Origin: Aedes albopictus
Taxonomy: Eukaryota; Arthropoda; Insecta; Diptera; Culicidae
Length of the DNA: 64,000 bases
Assembly: GCF_035046485.1 (NCBI RefSeq)
Contig: NC_085136.1
Location: 156,531,754 to 156,595,753, forward strand
Direction: 5' to 3'
The notes beneath the pieces were generated by a model. The model searched no databases and was not told where the DNA came from. It was given only the letters and a program-made list of their open reading frames with translations. Both the position numbers and the translations under genes were made by a program. Shown here one piece after another: positions 46,198 to 57,952 of this stretch. Within the stretch, counting starts at the first letter, position 1, and every line of letters begins with the position of its first letter.

Positions 46198-48273
46198 ATC
46201 CCCCGGAAAGCGGTGAAAAAACCCAAATTCAACAGTAAAAAAATAAAATTCGTACAAGTGAACCTTCACCATGCAAAGGGAGCAACTGCCATACTTTGTA
46301 AAAGGTTCACGGAGAGCAAACTGGATGTTGCTTTCATCCAGGAGCCATGGGCGAATAATAGTAGGATACTTGGTATTCCTACAAATTCTGGTAAGTTGAT
46401 TTACGATGAAACGCAGGCAGTACTGAGAACTGCAATTTTAGTAAGTGGAAAGGTAAAAATAATTCCAATTACAGAATTCATAACAAAGGACATCGTCGCA
46501 GTAGTGATGGAGGTGCCAACAACTCACGGGAAAACTGAAATGTGTGTTGCATCAGCATATTTTCCAGGAGACCTGGGAGAAGTTCCACCACCAGAAGTCG
46601 CGGCGTTTGTCAAGTACTGCAAAACGCAAAATAAAGCATTTATTATTGGATGCGACGCAAACGCTCATCATACTGTATGGGCCAGCAAGGACATCAATAG
46701 CAGAGGTGAGTGCCTTCTTGAATATATTACAGATAATGAAGTAGATATATGCAATAGAGGTGACGTCCCAACATTTATAAATGCAATTAGAGAGGAAGTT
46801 CTCGACTTAACACTGTGTAGTCCAACTATCTCAGATAAAATCAAAAATTGGCATGTATCAGACGAAATATCTTTGTCTGATCACAAGCAGATATTGTTTG
46901 AATATGAGGCTGGTCAACAACTCATACAAACCATTACAGATCCCAGAAAAACAAACTGGGAGTTGTATAATACACAGCTAGCGGAAAAAGTAAACACGTT
47001 AGCAATTAATACAAATACTTGTGAAGAACTCGAAGTCGAGAGTTCTAAACAACTTTCGAATATAATTAGATATGCTTTTAATCAAAGTTGCGCCACTAAG
47101 GAACCGTCTACAAGTAGAGATGTGCCGTGGTGGAACAACAAGTTACAGAAACTACGTAAAAAGACCAGAAAGCTTTTCAACTGGGCTAAGCGAACACAAC
47201 AGTGGGATCAGTACAAAGAATCCCTCACTACCTACAATAAAGAAATAAGGAGATCAAAAAGGGTACACTGGAGGCATACGTGTGAAAACATTGAAAATAC
47301 TCCTGCGACCGCAAGGTTGCAAAAAATCCTTGCTAAAGATCATTCCAATGGTTTAGGAACATTGAAGAAAGAAGATGGTTCTTTCACTACTTCGGCTAAT
47401 GAAACATTGGAGTTGATGATGAAGACGCTCTTTCCTTGTTCTATTATCAATTCAAATGAAGACCAAAGTACATCTGCATCAGGGACTGGTAGCTGTGAAA
47501 CCAGGACTAATAATCATAATGCAATAAATGATTCAACTGTGTTAGAAAGGTCCAGGACAGATGCCTGCACTTTGGCCAAACAAATTTTTACTGAAAAGAA
47601 AGTGGAATGGGCGATTAGCACCTTTGATCCCTTCAAATCTCCTGGTAGGGACGGAATCTATCCTGTACTACTGCAGAAGGGAAAGGCGATATTAATACCC
47701 ATTCTAACGGAACTATTTCAAGCAAGTTTATCATTACGCTATATTCCAGAAGAGTGGCGACAAGTTAGGGTTACTTTCATCCCGAAGGCTAATAAAAAGG
47801 ATAGGACATCACCAAAATCCTTCAGGCCGATTAGCTTATCGTCAGTCTTACTAAAAACGATGGAAAAAATTATCGATGAGCATATTAAATCATCATATAC
47901 AGCCAAAGTTCCTTTAAGCAAATTTCAGTTTGCGTATCAGGAAGGCAAATCATCAGTAACAGCACTACATGCAGTTGTTACAAAATTAGAAAGATCTTTG
48001 GAATCAAAAGAAATTTCACTTGCAGCTTTCCTTGACATTGAAGAAGCATTTGACAATTCATCTCATAATTCAATGATATCTGCAATGAGGAAACGTAACT
48101 TCGACAATTGCATTATTGATTGGATTAGCGAGATGTTATCAAACAGAGAAATATCGGCAAACCTTGGAAGCTCTTCCATTAGTGTCAGAGCAGTAAAAGG
48201 GTGTCCACAGGGAGGCGTGCTATCACCTCTGTTGTTTGGAATCTCAAGGATTCGAGGTAATTGGCCTCGCTGA
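46198..48273 (+). pseudogene. LOA LINE ORF2, first part: APE endonuclease and RT up to a deletion
   Basis: The frame is open from 46,198 with no early ATG (GTG at 46,213). Endonuclease motifs: FIQEPW near residue 41, GCDANAHHTVW near 147, SLSDHK near 222. RT: SPGRDGIYPVLL, FRPISLSSVLLK, FLDIEEAFD near 607 and GCPQGGVLSPLLF. The expected LADD block is then missing in this frame. A deletion at about 48,236-48,245 joins LLF to a downstream EFG-like stretch out of frame, and the frame ends 11 codons later. Confidence 0.85.
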
Positions 48274-49942
48274 TGATATAGTCATACTAGTTCGTGGTAA
48301 ATATGATTCTATCATCACCTGCAGAATGCAAAGTGCTTTAAATTTAGTCTCTTTGTGGTGTAATAAGGAAGGGCTAAATATAAACCCTTCTAAAACTACT
48401 ATTGTGCCATTTACACGAAAGAGAAACTACTCGATTGGAACTTTAAGATTGAAAGGAACAATTTTGGAACTTTCAGATACGGTCAAATACCTAGGTGTAT
48501 TACTTGACAGCAAACTCAACTGGAATAATCATTTGGAGTATGCAATTAAAAAAGCGACTAATGCTCTATGGATAAAAAAAAGAACTTTTGGTAGGCAATG
48601 GGGACTAAAGCCAAAAATGATCCGATGGATTTATTTGGCAATTGTAAGACCCAGGATTACCTACGCTTCATTGGTATGGTGGCCTAAGACTAGGGAAAAA
48701 GGTGCACAAAAAAAGCTAGAAAAGCTACAGAGATTAGCAACTGTTTCAATTACTGGTGCAATGAGGAGTACGCCGTCGAAAGCACTCGATGCTTTGCTTC
48801 ACTTGCTTCCATTACATCAATTCGTGCAATTAGAAGCTGAAAAGAGTGCTCTAAGGATTGAAAGATCTGTGAACCTCTTTGCAGGTGATCTTGTAGGTCA
48901 TCTCAGCATCTTAAGAACATTTAATGTTAATCCCTTGATATTGAATAATGAAGATTGGATGGCGAAAAAATACAACTTCAATCGTTCATATCAAGTGATT
49001 AACGTTGAACGTGAACTATGGGGATCGGGTGGTCCGAACCTTCGATCCGGATCAATAGTTTTCTATACAGATGGTTCAAGATTGAACGATCAAGTTGGAG
49101 CAGGAGTGACTGGCCCGGGTGTAGATTTATCGATTCCGATGGGTAAGTGTCCAACTGTTTTCCAAGCGGAAATTCAAGCAATTCTGGAATGTGTTGTTAT
49201 TTGCTTGCGCAGAAATTACAGGCATTCAAATATTTGTATTATGTCGGACAGTCAAGCAGCCCTGAATGCTCTAAATTCGGCGACATGTACATCTAAACAT
49301 GTTTGGGAATGTGTCCAATCACTTCAAAAATTGTCTTGTCGTAATCAAGTCAATCTATACTGGGTTCCTGGTCACTGCGGAATTGAAGGTAACGAAAGAG
49401 CAGATATGTTAGCTAGGCTCGGATCGTCACACCAATTTATAGGACCAGAACCTTTTTGCGGGCTTTCTACTGCATCTCTTAAAATGGAGCTGAAGGTATG
49501 GGAATTATCAAAAGTGGATGCCAATTGGAAAAACACTTCAATAGCGAGGCAGGCGAAACGTTTCATTGATCCGAATGTAAAAATGACTCGCAAAATATTG
49601 GAACTCTCCAAGAAAGATATTAGTATGTATACTGGTCTTATGACAGGTCATTGTCCGAGTCAATATCATTTGAAGCTAATCGGAAAACTTCAAAATGATC
49701 TGTGTCGTTTTTGTAACACAGAAAAGGAAGACTCAGAACATTTGTTATGCCATTGTCCGGCAATTTTTAATCAAAGAATTAGGTTCTTCGATAAGGGGCT
49801 ACTTGAACCCTGTGAAATCTGGAGAACAAATCCTAGTACGGTATTGCACTTCATCCGATGTGTAGTACCGTGCTGGGGAAATGCTTTATGTCAAGTGATG
49901 ACGACCACTCCTAATAGTGGTACGTTATCCAGACAAAGCTAA
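48236..49942 (+). pseudogene. LOA LINE ORF2, second part: RT C-terminus and RNase H
   Basis: Begins at the deletion and carries GLADDIVILVRG (RT catalytic block), NPSKTTIVPF and VKYLGVLLDSKLNW. A type I RNase H follows with the DEDD set: FYTDGS, FQAEIQAI, MSDSQAAL and GNERADMLA. A C-terminal CRFCNTEKEDSEHLLCHC zinc motif comes last. It overlaps the first part by 38 nt in another frame, so the protein cannot be made as one chain. Confidence 0.85.
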
Positions 49943-50830
49943 ACAAAAATGGGAAATATGTCACAATAGATCAAAACAATGGTTGCAGTGATGCTAATAC
50001 CCAACACGGAATAAAAAAAAAAATACTTGTTCATCAATTTCACATCGGCGTATGATATAATCGATCGAGACTAGCTATGACAGATTATGCAGGAATACGG
50101 ATTCCCGGATAAACTGATATGATTGATCAAGGTGGCGATGGGTCGAGTGATGTGCGTTCAAGTATCAGGAACACTCTCGGATCCTTTCGCAGAGGGTTAC
50201 GGCAAGGTGATGGTCCCTCGTGCTTGCTGTTTAACATTGCGTTAGAGGATGTAATAAGGAGAGCAGGGATAAACACGAATTGAACGATTTCCACGAAGTC
50301 CTTTCAGCTGCCTGATTTCGCTGATGATATTGATGGATTAGTTATTTATGTGTCGAAAACAAAATATATGAAGGCGAAGAGCTCTAGGGAGGAATCACCG
50401 CGCCCCCACCCAGAAATTCTATCGACGGTGATGAAATCGAGACGGTTGATTAGACCGGTAGGCCTCTATGGGCACGAAGCCTGGACTCTACTTGCAGAGG
50501 ACCAACGCGCCCTTGGAGTTTTCGAACGGAAGGTGTTGCGGAGTGCAGATGGAAGATGGGACTTAGAGAAGCCGAATGAACCACGAACTGCATCAGCTGC
50601 TGAGAGGACCAACCTTCGTCCACACCACGAAAATTGGCAAGCTACAGTAGGCGGGTCACATCATCAGGATGTCGGATAGCAATTTCTGACTAAAATGGTT
50701 CTTGAGGGTCATCCGACCGGTGCAAGAAGACGTGGTGCGCAGCGAGCTAGGTGAGTCGATCTAGTGGAGGACGACTTGCGGACCCTTCGCTGAGTGTGGA
50801 ACTGGAGACACATAGACATGGGCTGAGTAG

Positions 50831-52482
50831 AATGTAGAATACTTTTATGCACAGCAGAGGACACTCAGGCCTTAGTCTGACCGGTAAGGTAACAAGAAAA
50901 TCAACTTGGATCTCACAGAACAATATTTTCAATTTTAGTTTTGTTTTTCTTTCAGCCAAGCAAACCTTTCCCAACCAATCTGAATTATACAACCAAGTTT
51001 CAGGCAATTTGGCTGACAAAAACCTTCCATGACGAAGAGAACAAATCAGTCAATAATACCCAATTTCACCCTATCTAAACAACAAATTCAATTCCAAGCG
51101 TCATTAAAGTAGAGTACCAGAGCATGCACTACCAAATATTCAGCTTTGTTTGGTTTTGTTCATATGAATTCTACGCTAACAGGCAGCGCAGCGTTCTAGG
51201 AGTTTTCGATTAGGTATTTCAATATGCACAAAAATTCTCCAACTTGTTCCCACTTTGTATGTTCCCAATACCTGCAGGAAAACAAACTACCACAAACTTC
51301 CTTTTATGAATTCTTTTCAATTCCTAACATACAACGTAACATGGCCCGGTGAGTTCTTTCCTTTCGCTGGGGAAGGCCAAAAGTGGGGCATCTGTTGTGG
51401 TCGTCTTTGACATACGCTATGTATGCTTTCCACGCCACCACCATCCGTAGGGATTCTAGAGTTCAGCGTTTTCCTCCCGCCGGTCGGTCGGTTGGGAGGA
51501 AAAAAAAACTTTCCTATTACAACATTATTGAGAGTTGTAACACGTATAAGTGCGATCATGGGATGAAGAACAGAGAGGATAGAAAAAAACAGTTCGGAGA
51601 ATGATGACAGCATCGCCATGGATAGGTTATAAGAAATATGAATATTCGTACGGTGAAATATTGACTGCCAGGGGAAGAAATGGAAAAGTTTTCCCGTTGC
51701 TAGGGATGAAAGCAAGCAGATATGTATGATTGGTTTGATAAATTGAACAAGATGCAGTTGATATGTTGTGCAAAAACAATTTCAATTAAACAACAAAGCA
51801 TTTGAAGTCAATCTGAGAGAATCTATAATATGCATGATATTCTCATTTTAGTCGCAAAAGTATTCATATCTAATGCTTTTTATCCTCCCCGTGTTTGAAA
51901 GGCTTATTTAAAATTACAATCCTGAGCAGTATCTCTAAATATATAAGTGACACCCCTTATTTTTTCTAGATAACCCTGTCTCACTGTTCTACTGCAAAGT
52001 TTGTTTATGCTGGGCAATGTTTTTCCTTGCTGATCGCAAACAACATCAACGAAAGTCTGTCGAAGGGTGCAATCTCTACTTTCCTTTGATATGAAGTTTC
52101 TTGCAAGGCATTCCGGCGATGGGCTGAAGGCAACCATGGGGTGGAAATATTAATACGGTCCAACGATATAATATCCAATTTGGAAGTAAAAACCGGTGCA
52201 TGAATTGCACAACCGTGCACTAATACCTCGAGACATAAACTTTGGTCTTGGTTTTGTTAAATTTCGCACGAGCTGCAACTGTTGATTTTCACGATTGGTA
52301 GTGCTGCAAGTGTTTTTCATGCAGCTAGAAAGCTCATTCGTTTAGAAGGGGTTCCCAATACATCGCTAGGAACAGGTCACTTTCAGTATGTCTGTTTTTA
52401 GCATTTGTCGCACGATGAAGATTGTTCTGTTATCCAGTGTGTTGATAACCGAGGGATTCCACGGAGGCACGCAAGTCGATCC
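50831..52482. other. No gene recognised
   Basis: Anonymous sequence between the RTE remnant and the long-TIR transposon. Several 60-130 codon frames on both strands overlap one another without domains. Nothing convincing was seen. Confidence 0.3.
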
Positions 52483-52504
52483 TGAGCGACCATTTCAAAA
52501 ATAT

Positions 52505-52951
52505 CTGAAACTTTGCACAGTTTTTCAATTTCATCTAAAACGTCATTTTTCGATATCAAATCTTCATATAGAGTCACGTCTAACTTTTCAAAAGGGTGTA
52601 TGTGAAAATGGTTGAAAAATATTCAAAAAGCTGCACAGCAAAAACGGTTCGTTCGATTGTTATGATTTTTTCAGCAAAGTTAGATAACTTAATGGGGATT
52701 GCTAAGAAAATATACACTGTAAAAAAATTTTTTTTTGCATTAAAAAAATATCATTTTTGTCACACAAACTCAAATATCTCAAAACCCTATCTTTTTACCA
52801 ACGTGATTTTTTCAGGGAAAACGGTCCATTATATTAGCTATCTACCATAAAAATTTGGTGATGGTAAACTAATAAACAAAAAAGTTATGATATTTCAAAC
52901 ATTTCACAATTTTTACATTTAGTAAAAAAAATATGTTTTTTTTACCGTGTA
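52505..52951 (+). repeat. Left long TIR
   Basis: Inverse partner of 56061-56504. Landmarks include TTTTGAAAAGTTAG-type sequence, AAAACGGTTCGTTCGATTGT and GGTAGATAGCTAATATA (reverse complement). Short frames inside are not genes. Confidence 0.85.
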
Positions 52952-53246
52952 TATTATTCAGAGAATCGCATTATGATGCTGATTTTATTGTTAAGGCTAC
53001 CGCATGAATTAAACAAGTTATTTTCATGATATTTTTATTTAATTATTCATAACTATTATAGCATCTATTAGAAACTTAGACGCGATCCAGTGTAGTGATC
53101 AAAAGTATTGATAGTGTCATTATTTTTATTGTACGTGACTGGCGAAAAATTCTGTTAATAGGGTTAAAACCTGTTGATAATAAGAAACATAAGTAATATT
53201 ATTTTAAAGATAAAAGCTGCAAAACAAAAGTTTTATATAGACGAAT

Positions 53247-53487
53247 GCGTCTAGTTTACCTGCAAAAAACTTACCTCTTAGATAATAGATTTTATGATGG
53301 AAAGAAAGCGAGTAACTGCAACACCAACAAATACATAATAGGTGCATACCACGACAATGCTCTAGACGTCTAGTTTACCTGCAAAAATTTACCTATCAGA
53401 GAATAGAATCATAAATATCGGGAGGAAGCGAGTAACTTCAACAACAACAAATGCATGATAGGTACCATGACAATGCTCACGAAAAAG
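53247..53487 (+). repeat. Two copies of a ~119 bp direct repeat upstream of the transposase
   Basis: GCGTCTAGTTTACCTGCAAA at 53,247 recurs (as CGTCTAGTTTACC) at 53,367. Both are followed by GAAAGCGAGTAACT/GGAAGCGAGTAACT and CAACAAATACATAATAGGT-like sequence. They lie 130-370 bp before the ATG and may be subterminal transposase-binding repeats or promoter parts (inference). Confidence 0.65.
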
Positions 53488-53615
53488 CAAAAAATTACTA
53501 CCGCTATGGTTATTAAGGATTGTAAAGTAAAAGTTTTCTTCAGTCAAGTAAACGACACCAAACTAGTCAGTAAAAACTTGAAAGTGATTTTGTTTATAAA
53601 AATCTAACGAACAAC

Positions 53616-55712
53616 ATGAGTAGTCGCTTTTTCAACTGTTGTAGGCCGTTTGCAGAAAAAAAGTGCTCAAAAAAGTTACGAAATCTCACCGAAAGCACCA
53701 TAGATAAACTGAAAGCGACAGGTTATGCTCCAATGTCCACATTGAATACAAATTTACGCATTTGCACGTCCTGCCGTCTAAACGTTGACAAACGAGCAAT
53801 CTGTATATCATCGGAAGAGCAGGGCGCAGGAAGTTCGAAAACGACAACAACTGAGGAATTACTAGAAGTTCCAAGTGCAGAGAGCCTTGCCACCGTACCA
53901 TCAGCGACATCTGTTTCAACAAATCAATCGGAAGATGAGTGTATTCAAAAGGTAAACATCGAACGCTTTAACGAGGGCATAGCTGGGATAAAAGTGACTC
54001 CGATTAAATGGACGAAGATGGACTACGTTTATTATCCAGAGAAAAAATACCGTGAAATAAACGAAGCTGTACGTAGAAACCTCTTCAAATTAGGACCTGA
54101 GGATGTGGAAAATACAGACTACGATGAGGTAATTATGAATATGAAGGAAAGGTTCTCGAATCCAGCCACGACAAGGAAAGAAAAATTATTGATTTTGTCG
54201 ATGCTGCCAAGTTCGTGGTCTATTCAAGATGCCATTGATGAGTTCGAAACCAATAGATATACAGTAAAAGAGGCAAAACTATTTAAGAATAACTGTCTTT
54301 CAACCAAAAATACTAGGTCTAGTAATGCGTTAACAGACGAGGCAAAAGAAATAGTAGTTCAATATTTTGAAGATGATGAAGTAAGTCGAGCTATGCCTGG
54401 CCAGAAAGATTATGTATCAGTAAAACAAGATGGAAAGCGTCAAGCAATCCAAAAACGATTAATGATGACGACATTGAAAGAAGCTTACACACGCTTCAAG
54501 GAAATTCACAATAATATTAAAGTAGGTTTTTCCTCATTTGCAAGCCTTCGGCCAAGGCAATGCAAGCTTCTTTCCAATTCAGGAACACATAATGTTTGTG
54601 TGTGCACAACCCATGAGAATATTAACCTTATTTTACATAGTTTGAAAAGAATAAATTTAACAAAGGATATTAAAATGTTAACTGGTAGTCTTTTGTGTGA
54701 AAATACAACATCAAATTGCTATCTACGATCTTGTTCGGATTGTCCAGATTCTTCATTATTGGAAAATACTTTATTCGGTGAGTTTGAAGAAAAATATATT
54801 GATCAGTTATCATTTGAGCAATGGGTAACCACGGATAGGTGTGACCTAGAAACAATTGTAAAACCTGTAGATGAGTTTGTGTCATATTTTTGCTTGAAAT
54901 TAGAAAGTTTAATCCCTCACGATTTCATTAAAACAGAGCAATCCAGCTTTTTAAAAAATACGAAAAATACGTTACAAAATGGTGAATTTTTAGTCATTTG
55001 TGATTTTTCTGAAAATTACAGTTTTGTATTGCAAGATGAAGTTCAGTCCCATCACTGGAACGTGCAACAAGCTACAATTCATCCATTTGTTATTTATTTT
55101 AATGGAAGTTCGCAAATTGAACACTTTAGTTTCATTGTAATTTCCGAAGATTTAAGGCACGATTCAATATCCGTAAACTTGTTCATTGCCAAAATGATTA
55201 ACTTTTTACGCGTTGATAAACATAAAGAAGTCAAAAAGATATATTTTATGTCTGATGGAGCAGCGTCGCAGTACAAAAACCGTAAGAATTTTTCGAGCCT
55301 ATGTCAATTTAAATCAATGTACGGAATTGATGCAGAATGGCATTTTTTTGCTACGTCACATGGCAAAGGTCCTTGTGATGCTATTGGAGGAACAATAAAG
55401 CGCATGGCCACAAGAGCAAGTTTAGCCAAAGAACGTGAGCATCCAATTAAAACTGCGAAAGAACTTTTTGAATGGGCGAATCGTAGAAAAGAAGAAGATT
55501 TAACCAAATTATCATTTTGTTTTACTACTACGGAAGAGTACGAAATAAAGGCTTCAGAGCTCAGCGAGCAATATAATAACGCGAAAACGATCCAAGGAAC
55601 CCAAAAATTCCATTGTTTCATTCCATTATTGTCAGAAAATAAAATTAAAGCAAAACTATACTCAAACTGTTCTGACAATAATGCCAAAGTGTTCGATATT
55701 GTAAAAAAATAA
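53616..55712 (+). CDS. Transposase-like protein of the long-TIR element (Sola-like DDE?)
   Basis: An intact 698-codon frame. The N-terminus is Cys-rich (NCCRPF ... KKC near 8-20, ICTSC near 50), suggesting zinc binding. A central helical region (ARLRPRQ-type, around residue 310) is followed by CVCTTHEN near 327 and CENTTSNCYLRSCSDC near 361-376. The C-terminal half has an RNase H-like DDE layout: D463 in VICDFSENYSF, D547 in FMSDGAASQYKN and D588 in SHGKGPCDAIGGTIKR. I recall the FSDG..AQYKN / ATSHGKG.CDG.GG..KR signature from proteins of Sola-type transposons in hydra and arthropods, but the superfamily is not proven. The ATG is the first in frame; AATAAA follows the stop directly. Role: cut-and-paste of the surrounding element (inference from TIR context). 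Confidence 0.8.
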   Translation: MSSRFFNCCRPFAEKKCSKKLRNLTESTIDKLKATGYAPMSTLNTNLRICTSCRLNVDKRAICISSEEQGAGSSKTTTTEELLEVPSAESLATVPSATSVSTNQSEDECIQKVNIERFNEGIAGIKVTPIKWTKMDYVYYPEKKYREINEAVRRNLFKLGPEDVENTDYDEVIMNMKERFSNPATTRKEKLLILSMLPSSWSIQDAIDEFETNRYTVKEAKLFKNNCLSTKNTRSSNALTDEAKEIVVQYFEDDEVSRAMPGQKDYVSVKQDGKRQAIQKRLMMTTLKEAYTRFKEIHNNIKVGFSSFASLRPRQCKLLSNSGTHNVCVCTTHENINLILHSLKRINLTKDIKMLTGSLLCENTTSNCYLRSCSDCPDSSLLENTLFGEFEEKYIDQLSFEQWVTTDRCDLETIVKPVDEFVSYFCLKLESLIPHDFIKTEQSSFLKNTKNTLQNGEFLVICDFSENYSFVLQDEVQSHHWNVQQATIHPFVIYFNGSSQIEHFSFIVISEDLRHDSISVNLFIAKMINFLRVDKHKEVKKIYFMSDGAASQYKNRKNFSSLCQFKSMYGIDAEWHFFATSHGKGPCDAIGGTIKRMATRASLAKEREHPIKTAKELFEWANRRKEEDLTKLSFCFTTTEEYEIKASELSEQYNNAKTIQGTQKFHCFIPLLSENKIKAKLYSNCSDNNAKVFDIVKK

Positions 55713-55852
55713 ATAAAATCAAATAAAAAATAAGTAAAACTGTTTTCATGATCTCATAACCCATAATAAAATCCAAACCCAAAACTCTTAGCCCTCTCTT
55801 ACCCCTATTGTGTCAAATCTATGATTATTGTTGTGTAATTTGAGAATTCATT

Positions 55853-55945
55853 TATATGTATAAATATTATATGTATATATATTTTATGTATATATATTAC
55901 ATGTATATACATATAATATAAATACATATAATATTTATACATATA
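55853..55945. repeat. AT-rich palindrome, 23 bp perfect arms
   Basis: TATATGTATAAATATTATAT (plus GTA) at 55853-55875 is perfectly inverted at 55923-55945, with a TATA-rich loop that is itself nearly palindromic. It lies between the transposase stop and the right TIR. Confidence 0.8.
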
Positions 55946-56060
55946 ATATACATAATACAAATGAATACACAAATATTGAATATCGTAAAAACAACTTGTT
56001 TAACTCCCGCAAGACCCTTAACAAAAAAAACAGCACCAAACTGTGATTCTCGAAATAATT

Positions 56061-56504
56061 TACACGGTAAAAAATTTTTTTTCTACTAAATGTAAAAAAT
56101 TGTGAAATGTTTGAAATGTCATAACTTTTTTGTTTATTAGTTTGCCATCACCAAATTTTTATGGTAGATAGCTAATATAACGGACCATTTTCCCTAAAAA
56201 AATGACGTTGGTAAAAAGATAGGGTTTTGAGATATTTAAGTTTTTGTGACAAAAAATATATTTTTAATGCAAAAAAAATATTTTTTTTACAGTGTATATT
56301 TTTTTAGTAATCACCATTAAGTTATCTAACTTTGTTGAAAAAATCATAACAATCGAACGAACCGTTTTTGCTGTGCAGCTTTTTGAATATTTTTCAACCA
56401 TTTTCATATACACCCTTTTGAAAAGTTAGTCGTGACTCAACATGAAGATATGATATCGAAAAATGGTGATTTAGATGGAACTGAAAAACTGTGCAAAGTT
56501 TCAG
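56061..56504 (-). repeat. Right long TIR
   Basis: Inverse copy of the left arm, with scattered substitutions and small indels (for example in the T/A runs). This suggests moderate age. Confidence 0.85.
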
Positions 56505-56568
56505 CTCAATAGAAAATCATGAATTAAAAAAAGTCCTAAATTTTGATGCTGTTGCTTGGAATCGCTCA

Positions 56569-57907
56569 ACCTTGAAAAGCTAGCTCTTACATATGTCTTT
56601 ATAGCATATCTGGTAGATGGTAGCTATGTGGTAGGGGAGACTGGGGAGACTTGATCCCCTTTTCTTAATTTACCTGAAACTTTAAGAAAAACACATAACT
56701 AGATCCGATTTCCGTACAAAATGACAGGTAAACATCTATCGCAAGTTAAGGTCTGAGGTCACGCTTCTCACGGGAGAGAGGATTTTATAATGTTTGGCGT
56801 ATTTTACATAATTTCTCGACTATGAGACCGAATATCGTGATTTCTTCATGTGCGAATATTCTACAGGTATCCTAGAATGTGCTGTGAAAATTTCATGATT
56901 GAAGGATTTTCCAAATTTGAAAACCGTGGTCAAGAGCGAACAAAGTTACTTACAGAAAATGTGTGTTCAGACATTTCTCTTGTATAATTTTCAAATATAG
57001 TGGTCAAATATTCTCAAACCGCCATGTGCAAATATTATTACAAGTTCAAGGATCATGTAGACCTAAAAAAAAGTATACTTTACAGCATAAAATTTCGTAA
57101 ACCGTGCTTTTCTAGTCAATAATGATATGATAACATCGCTCAGATTTACCCCATATTGAGAAAACAACATTCTCTTTTTTTCTCTGATCCTGGTGGGTGG
57201 TATGAGCACAGCGAATCGCGGCAGGCTTCAGGGTTACCAGAAATGATCATGCTGGCGATTGGTTACATTCGCAACAATTTGAACTGTTGTTACATTCTAA
57301 ACTTACTGTTTACTATGCTCATTGCAAGTTCATGTAGATGTAAAGTATAATTGTTATTTATGCAACGAGTTGCAAAAAGATGATTTTTTCTGCACTAGTG
57401 CTGAAAAGTACGAGTTATGCCGAGGTACATACAAATTTAATGCAATTAAATTTTCCTTATACAGCTCATTTGAGTTGCATAATGTTCATCATGCAATCCA
57501 AATGAGTTGTATAATGAACATTATACAACTCGTTTTCAAAATGCAAGTAATTTCAGTTGCATAATGAATCAGTACGCAAAAATTGGCCATTATGATACTG
57601 AAATGAGTTTAATAAAATACGAATTATGATACTGAATTGTAAAAAGATAGTTATTGCAAACAAAGTGTGATTGCATTGCAATCTCAGTGATTGTGTGATA
57701 ACTGATAATATAAGATGGGCCAGTGCATTGTTGGCAACCCTACGCTGCTTACTGTTGCTCTCCATCTTTGACTCTGTGTTTATGATTGCGGTGCGTTTAG
57801 CGGTTCACATAGAAAGTGCTCAAATCAAAATAGATCAATAATACATTTGATTTATGATAATTTCAAGATGTCTACCCAATATTGTTCAAATTTGTAACAA
57901 ATTACTT
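56569..57907. other. No gene recognised; contains a GGGGAGACTGGGGAGAC motif and a palindrome
   Basis: Anonymous sequence. GGGGAGACTGGGGAGACTTG at about 56,635 resembles GGGGGAGACTGGGGATAAAA at about 44,051. Around 57,360-57,600 the motif GAGTTGCATAATG recurs in both orientations. Confidence 0.4.
57504..57531. repeat. 28 bp perfect palindrome
   Basis: GAGTTGTATAATG, AA, CATTATACAACTC. It is the centre of a cluster of GAGTTG(C/T)ATAATG copies, probably the core of a small foldback MITE. Confidence 0.75.
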
Positions 57908-57952
57908 TCTTTATAACATTTTTTTTTTTTTTTTTTTTATATCTTTATTATC

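Larger units (their letters stand above)
43451..50023 (+). mobile_element. Full-length LOA-type LINE, inactivated
   Basis: 6.57 kb, flanked by a 9 bp target duplication TACTTGTTC (43442-43450 and 50024-50032), ending in a short A tract (50013-50023). It has a DUF4780-type ORF1 and an ORF2 with APE endonuclease, RT and RNase H, the arrangement of the LOA clade. ORF2 is split by a deletion in RT and ORF1 by a homopolymer frameshift. A 426 bp retroposon sits between the ORFs. The clade call is by domain order and RT blocks, not by a tree. Confidence 0.85.
43347..50830 (+). pseudogene. Degenerate RTE-type LINE, family 2, copy F, split by the LOA LINE
   Basis: The left piece (43,347-43,450) translates to RATMDQMFVSRQVLLKCREY and on to HYLF. 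The right piece (from 50,024) resumes with INFTSAYDIIDRD, so the two joined exactly before the LOA insertion. Further right there are GDGPSCLLFNIALEDV and LIRPVGLYGHEAWT blocks. It is riddled with stops and shifts and is the same family as the copy at 15-16.9 kb. Confidence 0.8.
52483..56568 (+). mobile_element. 4.1 kb DNA transposon with ~445 bp TIRs and an intact 698-codon frame
   Basis: Left arm 52505-52951 and right arm 56061-56504 are inverse copies, about 90% alike by eye, from CTGAAACTTTGCACAG to TTTACCGTGTA. Weaker similarity runs outward to TGAGCGA near 52,483 and 56,568, so the outer edges and target duplication are not fixed. A single transposase-like gene lies between. Confidence 0.85.
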
